Source: Apostichopus japonicus (taxonomy: Eukaryota > Echinodermata > Holothuroidea > Aspidochirotida > Stichopodidae). Taken from it: DNA of 64,000 nt. The position numbers and the translations under genes were made by a program. Shown piece after piece: positions 11,749-22,046 of this stretch; within the stretch, counting starts at the first letter, position 1; the number at the start of each line of letters is the position of its first letter. The notes beneath the pieces were generated by a model. It made no database searches, had not been told where the DNA came from, and worked only from the letters and a program-made list of their open reading frames with translations. The stretch lies in NCBI RefSeq assembly GCF_037975245.1, contig NC_092576.1, positions 22,691,611-22,755,610 of the forward strand. The letters run 5' to 3'.

Positions 11749-12537
11749 CTATTCGAGGTGTTCTTCTCTCACTCTCCGGAAGTAGAACCCGTCCTTCACT
11801 GCAGTCTCCGTCGTAACCACATATGTCTTCCTTTCCGTCATCTTGACGATTCTCCACTCACAGGACGTTTTTCCTGCTGGCATCGTTCGAGCCTCCTCCC
11901 TGGCTTTCTCCATTGTTTTGGCGATCTCCGTCATACCCTCATCCTGGAATGCCTCTTTCTGGAACAGTCTCGGGTCCGGCGCACTTATCTCATTGGCTGG
12001 CTCGCAAGAGATCTCTTTCGGTACTTCGGTGTTTCTCTGTTCCATACTCTCATTGGGGCTCTGGGGAGTTGTGGCCATCTTCTTCACAATTCGCCTGGGC
12101 TCCAGAGGACTGCAAGCAAGTAGGTCTGTCAGATTCGGCGCGTACTGTGGAAGCACCTCCCTCTGTACCTTGGGTATTCTGTAGGCATCAGACTTGGTTG
12201 CCTTTATGGGGTTACTTTTCTTCTTTTCTGTTGCTTCTCCTTTCTTTGGTGTATGGCTGCTTTCAGAGGACGCTTGGCTCTTATTTGTCGACTGATGGGA
12301 TGTCTCCACATGTCGGATCAGGTTCCCCTTTCTATCGGAGCTATACTTGCATTTCTGGCAGGCGAATCTTGCGGCCTGGTGCTTTGTCTGCAGGTGGTTT
12401 CGCAGTTGGGCCACGGTCTTGTACCTGTCTTTGCACACACGGCACCGATATTCTTTTGAAAGCTCCAGCTCCCTCTCGTCTTGTGTATCTGTAAATTCCA
12501 TTTCTGTTCGATCTGCAAGAACAAATGATAACGACAA
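11749..12537 (-). CDS. Accessory ORF with two C2H2 zinc fingers
   Basis: 262 residues, lying between pol (34 nt upstream) and the polypurine tract, where env sits in retrovirus-like elements. Two adjacent fingers: C32-C35-H48-H53 and C60-C63-H76-H81, both C-x2-C-x12-H-x4-H. After them comes a long charged, Lys/Ser/Glu-rich region with a heptad-like stretch (EIAKTMEKAREEA) and a final block with EWRIVK. It has no signal peptide or membrane segment, so it is not an envelope. A good splice acceptor (TTTGTTCTTGCAG, minus strand, exon from 12512) lies inside its 5' end, suggesting expression from a spliced mRNA starting in the leader. Role unknown; DNA or RNA binding is the obvious inference. Confidence 0.85.
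   Translation of the reverse strand: MSLSFVLADRTEMEFTDTQDERELELSKEYRCRVCKDRYKTVAQLRNHLQTKHQAARFACQKCKYSSDRKGNLIRHVETSHQSTNKSQASSESSHTPKKGEATEKKKSNPIKATKSDAYRIPKVQREVLPQYAPNLTDLLACSPLEPRRIVKKMATTPQSPNESMEQRNTEVPKEISCEPANEISAPDPRLFQKEAFQDEGMTEIAKTMEKAREEARTMPAGKTSCEWRIVKMTERKTYVVTTETAVKDGFYFRRVREEHLE
12513..12530 (-). promoter_or_regulatory. Putative splice acceptor for the zinc-finger ORF
   Basis: On the minus strand the sequence TTTGTTCTTGCAG precedes ATCGAACAG. The first ATG after it (Met13 of the ORF) keeps both fingers. It would permit an env-like subgenomic transcript. Confidence 0.5.
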
Positions 12538-12571
12538 ATATTACATAAAATAGTCCATAGGCACAGTTAGA

Positions 12572-15500
12572 TTAAATTACATAATCTTCATGCCACTGTG
12601 GACGTTTTCTTGTTCTTCGGGTCGGGCTCTGAGTGGTGACTGGATCTTGTGCTGTAGGCTGCCTTCCTGGAGATGGTGCCGATTCTGTTATTATTCCGTC
12701 GGTTCGGGCACCAGACGAAGATAACTCTGTGCTTTGAACAGTCGACTTATTTGACGAGTCTGGTGACTCAACTAATTTAAGTCGGTTATGGTGAACAACC
12801 CTCTTTTTCCCTGTGTTCGTTCTCTTAATCCTGAACGTCACATCACTGAGCTTTTCAATCACGTTCCATGGTCCATCCCAGAACCTCATAAGTTTCGGAC
12901 TTAAACCTTTCTTCTTGGTGGGGTTGTACAACAGTACTTCATCTCCAACCTTCAGATTATGTTCTGTGGAATTCCTATCATAGTTTCGTTTTTGCCTGTT
13001 CCCAGCCGTGTCCATGTTGCCTCGAGCATATTCGTGGATTTGCCTCAGTCTTTCATGAAGATCGACCACATATTGACTCTTTTGGATCCCATCCTCTTTA
13101 TCCTCGGTGGACATACCAGAATCAATGAGCAGGTCAATTGGAAGTGTTACATCCCTCCCAAACATCATTTCATTCGGTGAACATCCCGTCGTCTCGTGTC
13201 TTGACGAACGATAGGCCATAAGCACCAAAGGTAAACATTTGTCCCAATCTTTTTGGTTCTGGTCCACTACTTTAGATAACATTTCCTCGAAAGTCCTGTT
13301 CAGCCTCTCCACCATGCCGTCGCTCTGGGGGTGAAAGGCAGTGGTTCTGGTCTTCTTAATCTGAAGCAGTTGGCAAACTTCTGAGAAAACGCGTGATTCG
13401 AAGTTCCGTCCCTGGTCTGTATGAATGCGCTCGGGAACTCCAAATCTAGCAATAAATTCATTAACTAACACGCTAGCCACTGTCTCAGCCTCTTGATTCG
13501 GGATCGAGTAAGCCTCTGCCCACTTCGAAAAATAATCGGCGACGACCATAATGTGTCTGTTCCCTCTTTCAGTCTGTGGTAATGGTCCTAATATGTCTAT
13601 AGCTATTCTCTCCAGTGGGGCTCCTACATGCTCAACTCGCATCTTAGCTTTTGGCTTGAACTTGGGCTGCTTTCTCTCCTGGCAAGGTACACAAGCCTTG
13701 GTCCATAATTCTACTTGCCGTCTCCATCCATGCCAATAGAATCGGCGTTGGACTCTTTCCAGGGTTCGCTTCACTCCCATATGTCCGGCCGTTGGCTTGT
13801 CATGAAGATGTCTAATGACCTGCTCTCTCATCCCTCTGGGTGTTACGAGCTGATACGTAACTTTGTTCCCATCATGACTTTCCCATCTGCGATACAAGAC
13901 TCCGTCCTTTATCTCTAGTCTTTCCCATTGTGTCCAATAATTCTTTAGCTCAAGGTTCTCTTTTGAGATGGAGTCAATCCCAGGCCGGTTGCTTTCTTTT
14001 TCTTTCCAGTCAATGATCGACTTGGTCTCTGTGTCTTTCATTTGTTCTGTTCTTATATCCTTTTTGGACCATTCTTGTAGCCACGGCAAGTCACCATCAT
14101 TGGTTGCCACCTTCGAAATGGTAGCTACCTTTGAGCCTGCCATCTCGTCATCAACTACTTCGACGTCGGGTCGCTTGGCCCTTTTCCTTTGACCTGGGAT
14201 GTAAAGCTCATTCCTGTTCTGTTCCTCTTCTGTAATTTCCTTTCTTTTACAATGTGAACAATCGTCACCACATGGTCGTCTAGACAGTCCGTCTGCATTG
14301 GAGTGACACTTTCCAGGTCGGTGTTGAATCTCAAACTGGTAAGTGCTCAATAGTTCCAACCAACGGGCAATTTGACCTTCTGGGTTCTTGAAGGTCATGA
14401 GCCAACGAAGAGCTGCGTGATCCGTTCTTACCAGGAACGTTGCTCCATAAAGGTAGTGGTGGAACTGCTTTACCGCCTTCACAACAGCCAACAGTTCTTT
14501 CCTGGTAACGCAATACCTCTTTTCCTGCTTTGTCATGGTCTTACTGAAATAACTAATTACTCTCTCTTCTCCATCTTGAACTTGAGACAGGACGGCACCA
14601 ACTCCAAAATCACAAGCATCTGTGTCGACGATAAACTGTATCCTCGGATCTGGATATGCTAATATTGGTGCAGAGGTCAGAGCGGCCTTTAATCTCCGAA
14701 ATGCTGTCTCGCAATCTTTGTTCCAATCGAACTTTTGCTTCTTTTCAGTTAGCTTAAAGAGAGGAGCGGCTATCTCTGCAAAACCTTGGACAAATCTGCG
14801 GTAGTATCCACACAGCCCCAAGAAACTTCGCACATGCGTCAATTTTTGAGGTTGTGGCCACTCTCTGACAGCCTTCAGTTTCTCTGGGTCTGTTGACACT
14901 CCGGTCCCTGATACCACATAACCCAAGTACGAGACACTTTGTTGGAAGAGATGGCACTTCTGGGGACTCAATTTCAGGTTCGCCTTCCGCAGTCTTTCGA
15001 GTACTACCCGCAGTCTATTCAAGCTTTCTCCAAACGTGGATCCGTATACTATAACATCGTCTAGATAAACTAAACATGTCTGCCAATGAAGACCTGAGAG
15101 AACTCGATCCATGAGTCTCTCAAAGGTTGCCGGGGCGTTGCACAATCCGAAAGGCATTGTGCGGAATTGGAACAGTCCATCTCCTGTTGAGAATGCAGTC
15201 TTTTCCTTGTCTTTGTCTGCCATACCTACTTGCCAGTACCCGCTTGCTAAGTCAAGGGTACTAAACCAGCATGATCCGTTGAGGGCGTCAAGAGATTCGG
15301 TAATACGAGGAATAGGGTATGAATCTTTGACTGTAACGCCATTAACTTTTCTGTAGTCGACACAGAACCTGGTTTTACCATTCTTCTTTTTAACAAGAAC
15401 AACGGGAGAGGACCATGCGCTAGATGATGGTTCCACAACTTCTGCGTCGAGCATTTCCTGCAGTAAGATGCTTACGGTCTCTCGTTGGTGCATAGGCACC

Positions 15501-16480
15501 TTTCGTGCAGGTTGCTTGATGGGCTTGGCTGTTCCTGTGTCAATCGTGTGCTGAACTATCATAGTTCTACCAAGGTCGTCTGGAGACTTTGAGAATACGT
15601 CCTCGTACTTTAGTAAGAGTTCCTTCAACTGCTCCTGTTGGCAACCATCTAGTCCGCCACACGTTTCCATCAGTTCGATCAGATGACTCGGGATATCTGT
15701 AGAACCTTTCGTTGTACAATTCACTACTCGTATTGGGGTCGTTGGGTTAGCGTCGGAGCTTTCACCTACACCAACTACCTCCTCGACTTCCTCCAATACA
15801 CCGATCACTGTACCTTTGTAGACTCTAACAGGTTCATGACTTGGGTTAAACAATCTCACAGGTAACACTTCTTGTCCAGGATCCACCAGCAACTTCGCAA
15901 CAAGCAATCCATGCTTATTCACAAATTTCTCCGCTGGCTCCACAAGAGCTTCTCTACCTTGGAATTCTCCAGAGATTTCTCCTTCTAATAATGACTCGGC
16001 ACCAGGAGCAATCACCACCGTTTCACAGAGTACAAGCCTACAAAGCTCCTCTGACGGCTCAGACGACGGCTTCTCGCTATCGACTTGCTTCAATACACAT
16101 GCCTCGTCCCATGATAAGGTCCCTCTTATCACATCTAAGGAGCACCGATGCCTCCGCAGGAACTCTATCCCTAGTATGGCATCAACATCAATCTCCGCTA
16201 CCCATACCTCATGGTCCACAGACTTCGATCCTATTCGAATCTGAAATATCCCTCGCCCTTTGAAAGGAAATGGTCTCCCATCGGCAAGACGCAAATCCAC
16301 AGCAGCTGGCCTCAGTATTGGTCTGGAATTTTCAGGAATGGATTCATACACACTTGGACTGAGGATGGTCACATTCGCCCCGGTGTCAACTAGAAAGTTG
16401 ACGGCTGTGCCTTGAACATAACCTTTTACTCTAATCTCAAAGTTAGAATCTGTCCCAACCTCTCGGACACTGTACTGCAT
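12572..16480 (-). CDS. pol: Pol polyprotein, Ty3/gypsy
   Basis: 1,302 residues. Domains in order: retropepsin with D32-T33-G34; reverse transcriptase with Y472-L-D-D; RNase H of the retrotransposon type starting at DTDACDFG (about residue 618); integrase with an HHCC zinc finger (about 880-925) and catalytic D962, D1022, E1058 (exactly 35 residues between the last two); then a GPY/F-like segment (FWDGPWNVI). All key catalytic residues are present. The frame is -1 relative to gag and is open back to 16555, so a -1 frameshift could make Gag-Pol. The ATG at 16480, 17 nt after the gag stop, is the alternative start. Confidence 0.96.
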   Translation of the reverse strand: MQYSVREVGTDSNFEIRVKGYVQGTAVNFLVDTGANVTILSPSVYESIPENSRPILRPAAVDLRLADGRPFPFKGRGIFQIRIGSKSVDHEVWVAEIDVDAILGIEFLRRHRCSLDVIRGTLSWDEACVLKQVDSEKPSSEPSEELCRLVLCETVVIAPGAESLLEGEISGEFQGREALVEPAEKFVNKHGLLVAKLLVDPGQEVLPVRLFNPSHEPVRVYKGTVIGVLEEVEEVVGVGESSDANPTTPIRVVNCTTKGSTDIPSHLIELMETCGGLDGCQQEQLKELLLKYEDVFSKSPDDLGRTMIVQHTIDTGTAKPIKQPARKVPMHQRETVSILLQEMLDAEVVEPSSSAWSSPVVLVKKKNGKTRFCVDYRKVNGVTVKDSYPIPRITESLDALNGSCWFSTLDLASGYWQVGMADKDKEKTAFSTGDGLFQFRTMPFGLCNAPATFERLMDRVLSGLHWQTCLVYLDDVIVYGSTFGESLNRLRVVLERLRKANLKLSPQKCHLFQQSVSYLGYVVSGTGVSTDPEKLKAVREWPQPQKLTHVRSFLGLCGYYRRFVQGFAEIAAPLFKLTEKKQKFDWNKDCETAFRRLKAALTSAPILAYPDPRIQFIVDTDACDFGVGAVLSQVQDGEERVISYFSKTMTKQEKRYCVTRKELLAVVKAVKQFHHYLYGATFLVRTDHAALRWLMTFKNPEGQIARWLELLSTYQFEIQHRPGKCHSNADGLSRRPCGDDCSHCKRKEITEEEQNRNELYIPGQRKRAKRPDVEVVDDEMAGSKVATISKVATNDGDLPWLQEWSKKDIRTEQMKDTETKSIIDWKEKESNRPGIDSISKENLELKNYWTQWERLEIKDGVLYRRWESHDGNKVTYQLVTPRGMREQVIRHLHDKPTAGHMGVKRTLERVQRRFYWHGWRRQVELWTKACVPCQERKQPKFKPKAKMRVEHVGAPLERIAIDILGPLPQTERGNRHIMVVADYFSKWAEAYSIPNQEAETVASVLVNEFIARFGVPERIHTDQGRNFESRVFSEVCQLLQIKKTRTTAFHPQSDGMVERLNRTFEEMLSKVVDQNQKDWDKCLPLVLMAYRSSRHETTGCSPNEMMFGRDVTLPIDLLIDSGMSTEDKEDGIQKSQYVVDLHERLRQIHEYARGNMDTAGNRQKRNYDRNSTEHNLKVGDEVLLYNPTKKKGLSPKLMRFWDGPWNVIEKLSDVTFRIKRTNTGKKRVVHHNRLKLVESPDSSNKSTVQSTELSSSGARTDGIITESAPSPGRQPTAQDPVTTQSPTRRTRKRPQWHEDYVI

Positions 16481-16497
16481 AGGCCTTCGGTCATTTT

Positions 16498-17907
16498 CTA
16501 CTCCAGTCGGGCTTTGGCCTGCAAGTCCGACTCTTTGTAGTTTTCCTGGTTGTGTCTATTGGGTTGTTGTCTATCTTCTTTTGGCGGGTCAGGACAATTT
16601 CTCTTAATGTGTCCCACTCTACCGCAGTTCCAACATTTAGGCGGTGGACGCCTATCTTCCCGCCAATTGCTGTTCTGTACCCACTGGTTACCATACCTAG
16701 TACCAGTTGTACTTTGCGCAGTCGATTGCCTTAGTCTATCATCATATAGAGCCAATTTAGAGTCAATCTTGTTAACACAACTTTCGAAACCTTTTGTCAG
16801 CGTTTCCACAAGTTGCCGCAGGCGGTCTTCCACTTTGTTCGTTGTATCTTCTGTCATGACAGCTCTGGCAGTCGGTCTACGCAGGTTTCCCTTCTTTGTC
16901 TCTGCCAAGTGGAACGCCTCCAACTCCACTGCCACTACAACGGCGTCAGACAAGCTGGCAGGTCTCGACTGATATACTCTCCACTTGGTATCTGTATCCT
17001 GCAATGCATCAATGAAATGATCCTTCGCCAGCGTTTCTATCATCTCGTATGGTGCTTCAGGGTATGCCTGCAAAGCTAGTCTCTTGATATCCTGGGCTAA
17101 TTCTGCTGGACTCTCGCTTGGTTGGCGATTTCTGTTCTTCAACATGGCCCGAAATAATTGGGTCTGATTGGCAGGGCTAAAACGACGGCTCAATGCAGCG
17201 GTTAGCTCTCGGTAGTCTCTTCGTCGTCTGTGGTCTAGGTCATTCAGGATTGCCCTTGCCTGCCCCTTTAAGCTGGCTGCTAAATATAAAGATTTCTTAT
17301 CATCTGACCAGTTGTTCAGCTCTGAAATGAGCTCAAATTGCACCATATAGTCATCCCAGTTCGATAAACCATCAAACGGAGAGGGCAGAACATGTGGTCT
17401 TTGTTCAAATTTCGGACGTGAGTCATTTTCAAACGGCACACGCTTTTCAACACGCCATTTTCCCCATTCAGAACTGAAAGGGTTAGATGGCTCTCTGGCG
17501 CACTCATCTTGGTGGTTCCGTTCTGGATCACGGGTCTGCCAATTACGTCTCTCGAACTGGTCATGGTCACGAGAAGGGTGCACTACTCGGGCCTCGTTCA
17601 AACCCAGAAATGGGTTAAAGCCACTTGAATTCAATGTCTGTGGTAATCCCGGTACGTCAGCCTGGGTCTCTCGGGTCTGTTCTCTTGTCCTGTGCTGTAC
17701 ATAATGGTCTGTACTCCGCCAGGAGTTATCCGACCCAGTGGAACTCAGAACCTCATAGTCTGCTCGACCTGCGTGGTTCCCCTGTGTATCACTCGGTAAT
17801 AGCCCTGTCAGTAATGGTCTTTCTTCTGTAGATGGCTGTAACTGTGCTGTATCTGTTCTGTATCCTGGTACAACTGTAGCGGGTCTGGAGAAACTTTCTC
17901 TCGACAT
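16498..17907 (-). CDS. gag: Gag polyprotein, Ty3/gypsy
   Basis: 469 residues, uninterrupted. The central part has the retrotransposon Gag fold signature (a W-x-x-Y region around DDYMVQF, then an ALSRRF segment). Near the C-terminus is one CCHC zinc knuckle, CWNCGRVGHIKRNC (C-x2-C-x4-H-x4-C), followed by a basic tail. The protein would form particles and bind genomic RNA. The start ATG is the first one after the primer site and leader. The last ~58 nt overlap an open extension of the pol frame. Confidence 0.93.
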   Translation of the reverse strand: MSRESFSRPATVVPGYRTDTAQLQPSTEERPLLTGLLPSDTQGNHAGRADYEVLSSTGSDNSWRSTDHYVQHRTREQTRETQADVPGLPQTLNSSGFNPFLGLNEARVVHPSRDHDQFERRNWQTRDPERNHQDECAREPSNPFSSEWGKWRVEKRVPFENDSRPKFEQRPHVLPSPFDGLSNWDDYMVQFELISELNNWSDDKKSLYLAASLKGQARAILNDLDHRRRRDYRELTAALSRRFSPANQTQLFRAMLKNRNRQPSESPAELAQDIKRLALQAYPEAPYEMIETLAKDHFIDALQDTDTKWRVYQSRPASLSDAVVVAVELEAFHLAETKKGNLRRPTARAVMTEDTTNKVEDRLRQLVETLTKGFESCVNKIDSKLALYDDRLRQSTAQSTTGTRYGNQWVQNSNWREDRRPPPKCWNCGRVGHIKRNCPDPPKEDRQQPNRHNQENYKESDLQAKARLE

Positions 17908-17959
17908 CGTGGGTCAGATTGAACCTGTGCTGTAAACTGTGGACATCGGAACTAGTAAT

Positions 17960-17977
17960 ATCCCACCGCTGCCACCA
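17960..17977 (-). promoter_or_regulatory. Primer binding site for tRNA-Leu
   Basis: The plus strand reads ATCCCACCGCTGCCACCA. That equals the 3' end of animal tRNA-Leu (AAG/UAG type) including the added CCA, 18 nt. It is separated from the LTR by two bases (17978-17979). Confidence 0.88.
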
Positions 17978-17979
17978 CG

Positions 17980-19727
17980 TGTAACGTTGACCTCGGTCCA
18001 CTGCATACAAGCACAGTCAACCAAAATGATGAAGAGAACTTTCTGTGTTGTTTCTTGAAAATCACTTTATTTCTCAAATTTTTACAAATGATTATTCTTA
18101 ATTGGTGAGTCGAAGAACAGCAAGACGGATTTACAGTGTGTCAGTGTATAAAACGGTTTCAAACTTGAGTAATTGCTCAAGAGTAACACTGAGCCTGGAA
18201 ACTAGCAATGACCTATGATGAGCATGTAATAATAACGTATACCTGAGTAAATACATTCACTGGTATCTGAGAAAGTGTCTCACCGGCACAGCTACTCGCG
18301 AGTAAGTAGAGTATACTAGATAACAATAAGCAGTGTTCTCCCCAGTTCATATACCACAGTTGCTCTTGAGAAAGTATCCTATGAGCAGGTTTCTAGTATG
18401 CAGCTAAACATTGAGAAGACAACTGAGCAAACGTCTCAGGAGTAGGGTTCTCATAAGTGAGAAATCATAATTTGAGTAGTTATCTCATGAGTAGGTAAAC
18501 GATGAGAAAATATATTTGAGTCGTTATCTCACGAGTAGATGACCAGTGAGTAGATTTCTCATGAGTAGGTAAACGATGAGAAAATATATTTGAGTAGTTA
18601 TCTCACGAGTAGATGACCGGTGAGTAGATTTCTCATGAGTAGGTGACCAGTGAGTAGATTTCTCATGAGTAGGTAAACGATGAGAAAATATATTTGAGTA
18701 GTTATCTCACGAGTAGATGACCAGTGAGTAGATTTCTCATGAGTAGGTAAACGATGAGAAAATATATTTGAGTATATGGCTGGCTAACTATTGAAAAGGT
18801 ATTTGGCGAGTAAATCAATCGCCAGAGAGACGTCCTTTCACGTGGTACATAATGTAAGGAATTTGATTAAAAGTATTCCAAGTTCGCTAGATCGTAAATT
18901 AACAGTCTTTCCCAAAATCTAACAGACAAATAACTACCAAATCATGGCTAACGATCGCTTTAAAATTGACAACCAACATGTATCATCATGAACTTGTTTA
19001 CTATATACCCCACTTGCGTTCAATGGCTACGTGACTCTCAGTGGCCTATAACACAATAACGGGTCAACATATCGTTCCTTATTTTCTTAATTAACACTTT
19101 GGTCCCTACATATATTCTGACCCAAATTACTTGATACAGAAATAATTACTAATAACACATTTCTTAGCTCGCTACGTTACGACAAAGCGCTGCCTCGAAC
19201 ACAGTACCTAACGTTGCAGTATATCAACCAGCCTATCGAACCTAGCCCTTCGTTAAATTCTTGAACTAAGTTTACTCTGAATAACACAACCGTTTCGTGT
19301 CCTAAACTAATTTACGGATCATTGCAACAATTTGTAAGCAATAGGTCATTAATTTTACAGCTAAACGTGTCCCTGTTCAAGTAATTAAACTTATATAAGG
19401 CCAAATTTACCCACAATTCCGACAACTTACATGTATACGTCTAAACCGCTTGCGTTCTTTCGTTCGACTCCCTAACACATGTGTAAAATCAATACAGGTA
19501 TGTACGGTAATTTTCCATGGAATTTCCAACGTTATAACAATACACAGGAAGCAACGGGTGATGCAATCAGCTGTTCAGTGATTGGTTAGAAGCCTCTCGC
19601 ACGACTATATGCAAATATGGAGGTCAATAAACTTTGCCTAAGAAGTTCACCGGCTTATTCCGGTATAAGATAAAGATAAAAACAGAGAAATAATAAACGA
19701 ACATAGTGAATATAAATTTTCGCTACA
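17980..19727 (-). repeat. 5' LTR (1,748 bp)
   Basis: Starts TGTAGCG and ends AACGTTACA in element orientation (TG...CA). It contains a TATA-like box CTTATATAAG (about 19390-19400) and, upstream of it in U3, an ATGCAAAT octamer near 19607. AATAAA lies on the minus strand at 18066-18071. A block of internal repeats occupies about 18450-18775. Confidence 0.95.
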
Positions 19728-19731
19728 ATAT

Positions 19732-20350
19732 GATTTGAAAAAGTAAATATATGATTTGAACAAGTCTCAAAATGACGGTACAAATAGGATGGGACACATT
19801 TTGCTACTCACACAGAAACGCATACTGGCCTTGAATACTAAACAGCTGAAAAACATATTTCAAGATCATAGCATATGATCTGTGGCCTATATTCTATCAT
19901 AGCTGAAAGCTTTGCAGAAGGCCCTGCTTTGAGCCCTCACATGACGACAAAAATATTGTTCTTGATGAATTATTGTTCACCACCATGCAAACGTTATAGC
20001 CTATCCACAACAGTTCAGCAAATTTAGACAAACGCTCTTTATTACTTTTTCATAAACCTACCAATTTATAACACATGATCACATGTATAAAAAGTGACAA
20101 CATGTGTAAATATATCAGACGATCGGAAAAGATAGCTCACTCCCTAATATAATTTGCCATAAAGATTATGAAAGCCTCGTATGGTCTTTCTGTGATCATA
20201 ATGAATTTGTACATAATATCAGAGTAGTATGTGAGTACAGGTATATTTCAGTATCATGAGGAATGAATGAAGACAGTTTAAACTGTATGTTTCAATATAT
20301 GACTGATAGCCTACATTCTACACAAGATACACAGTCACAGCCTACTCGAC
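19732..20350. other. 3' flank of GGACT, no other gene
   Basis: AT-rich sequence with no repeat or ORF of note. AATAAA on the minus strand at 20038-20043, about 310 bp after the GGACT stop, is the likely polyadenylation signal. Confidence 0.5.
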
Positions 20351-20596
20351 TCAGTCAGTTGCTTCGTAGGGTTTACCAATTTCTTTACTATTGTAGCTGG
20401 TATAGTAAGACAGTTCAAGGACGTCTTTACTATAGCCTCTGCGGACATACGTCATACATTGTTCTACAGTACCCTGGGCTCCCTCTTCTCTAACTATATC
20501 GAGTACTTGACGGTCGTAATGCTCCGGGTAACTTTCAAAATTATCCAACCATCTTAAGAGTTGGTCGTCAACATCCCATATCTCTCCATGGACATT
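20351..20596 (-). CDS. GGACT: GGACT exon 2
   Basis: Acceptor CTTCTCTGCAG, then 81 codons and TGA (20353-20351). Carries the catalytic-Glu segment HGEIW, the LDNFESYP block and the C-terminal YTSYNSKEIG. Confidence 0.93.
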   Translation of the reverse strand, partial: NVHGEIWDVDDQLLRWLDNFESYPEHYDRQVLDIVREEGAQGTVEQCMTYVRRGYSKDVLELSYYTSYNSKEIGKPYEATD

Positions 20597-21650
20597 CTGC
20601 AGAGAAGAATGAATGTGATCGAATTATCATTGTAAAATGGCAAAATACACACCATCAATTTAGTTGATTGAGAAATGCACCAGCTATATACAATGTGTAA
20701 CTGTTTATATAATCTAAAGCTCTCATGGCATATCAATCTCAACTTCTAACAAAACAGTAACAAGTTGTCTGAATTCCATAACGATGTTGAAACGTTGCTA
20801 GACAATCTCTCTTAAAACAACCAAAGTAGTTGCATCTTACAAGTTCACTACATTAGTTTCACTTATAGAACCGCAAATCTTAACACTTTTTAGACGTTTG
20901 TCTCTGAAAAGTATGAGAATTAAGATCGGGTGTGGGAGAGGTTAGCTGACGGGTGCGAAAAAGGAGGTATATATAGTTATTTTGAAGCACTCTATATCCA
21001 GAAGCTCAAGTTTGCTCATACTTATGAATGTTCAGATTTAAATTGTGTAGAACAATGTTGCTACTGGACTCGGTCACTACAAGTGACCTCTAAATGGCTT
21101 TAATACCGAGGGCTGAAATGATATTTTACTCCACTTCTTAAAGAGAGTTCAAGTGATATCCCTCAGTACGTCATAGCTGCTTATACCGATGTTTGGAACA
21201 ACTCCCTGGTTGGAACACCTTCTACAACCATTGAGTCAAATTAACTTTGCAGATTGTGCTCAAGAACGTAGAACTTTCAATCTCAAATTGATTTACTGGT
21301 AAGCCGATGAAATATATACTAGTGCAAGACATACTGTAAAAAATATAGGGGCTGGGTGGGACGGCGGTTTGTCATTACTCTTTCAAGAGAAGCCCAACAA
21401 CATAGCAAGATGCCCAGAAATGTGGTCTTACCATGACAGAGCAGTTTGTACTTACATTTCCAACGCCCTCGTCATCAAAGAGCAAACCAGGGACCCGTTT
21501 GTACTGCTTGAAAGTAAATGCCACGAGCGGGTACTTCTTACAAGTCGTTCCCTTGCTCACAAAGGTAGCTTTGCCGTTGGTAACGTCAATGAGGTGAAAG
21601 TTGAAAATTTCCGTGCTTTTGAGAGTCCCGTACACAAATATGCGATGCAT
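20351..21650 (-). CDS. GGACT: Gamma-glutamylaminecyclotransferase
   Basis: Two exons, 21456-21650 and 20351-20596, joined in phase 0; 146 residues, close to the human enzyme (about 153). It releases 5-oxoproline and free amine from gamma-glutamylamines, for example gamma-glutamyl-lysine left from transglutaminase crosslinks; the enzyme is cytosolic. The N-terminus MHRIFVYGTLK carries the family's YGTL substrate-binding loop. The second exon begins at NVHGEIWDVDDQLLRWLDNF, where E70 aligns with the catalytic Glu of the GGCT-like fold. Near the C-terminus is the family's YTSYNS block. There are no frame breaks. The stop lies 624 bp from the LTR element, which therefore sits downstream of the gene. 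Confidence 0.93.
21456..21650 (-). CDS. GGACT: GGACT exon 1
   Basis: 65 codons from ATG (21650-21648) to GTTGGAAAT, then the consensus donor GTAAGTAC. Carries the VYGTLK loop and the LLFDDEG strand. Confidence 0.92.
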
Positions 21651-22046
21651 GGCGACGATAACTTGATGTGAAAACCTGAACTAATAATTTAGCTGGAGCC
21701 ATGCATCCGTCTAGCAAACCTTGTGTTTGGTGACTTTAGTTACTGTAAAGATCAAATTCTAACCTTTGAGTTATACTTCGTGATGTTTACTTTGGTGATA
21801 TCTACTCAGTAAATCAATATGCAGCTCACGTGGTCTTTGTGTAATCAGAAAACCACATGCGGGCAATAAATACTTATTGGCTTTAAATAATTCATATAAC
21901 GATTTAATATACTGTCACAATAATAGCAACAGCATCGAACACGTCGTGTAGCAATATCTTAAACGGAACTTGGGGCCCCGATATTTAAGGATCCCAACAT
22001 AATTATTTCGATATTAAAAGCGCAGTCTCATAAATATGGCGAATCG
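21651..22046. other. GGACT 5' flank
   Basis: Putative promoter side of GGACT. I see no clear TATA box or repeat. Confidence 0.35.

Larger units (their letters stand above)
9957..19727 (-). mobile_element. Complete Ty3/gypsy LTR retrotransposon
   Basis: A 9,771-bp element on the minus strand: 5' LTR 17980-19727, tRNA-Leu primer site, gag, pol, an extra zinc-finger ORF, polypurine tract, 3' LTR 9957-11704. It is flanked by ATAT on both sides (9953-9956 and 19728-19731), a 4-bp target duplication. The LTRs are the same length and I found one two-base difference between them (near 10425 and 18448). All three ORFs are uninterrupted. This indicates recent insertion and possible competence. The order protease, RT, RNase H, integrase identifies Ty3/gypsy (Metaviridae). 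No envelope-like protein and no chromodomain were seen. Confidence 0.97.

Noticed and set aside
11913-12494. 193-codon plus-strand frame
   Set aside because: Antisense shadow of the retrotransposon's zinc-finger ORF.
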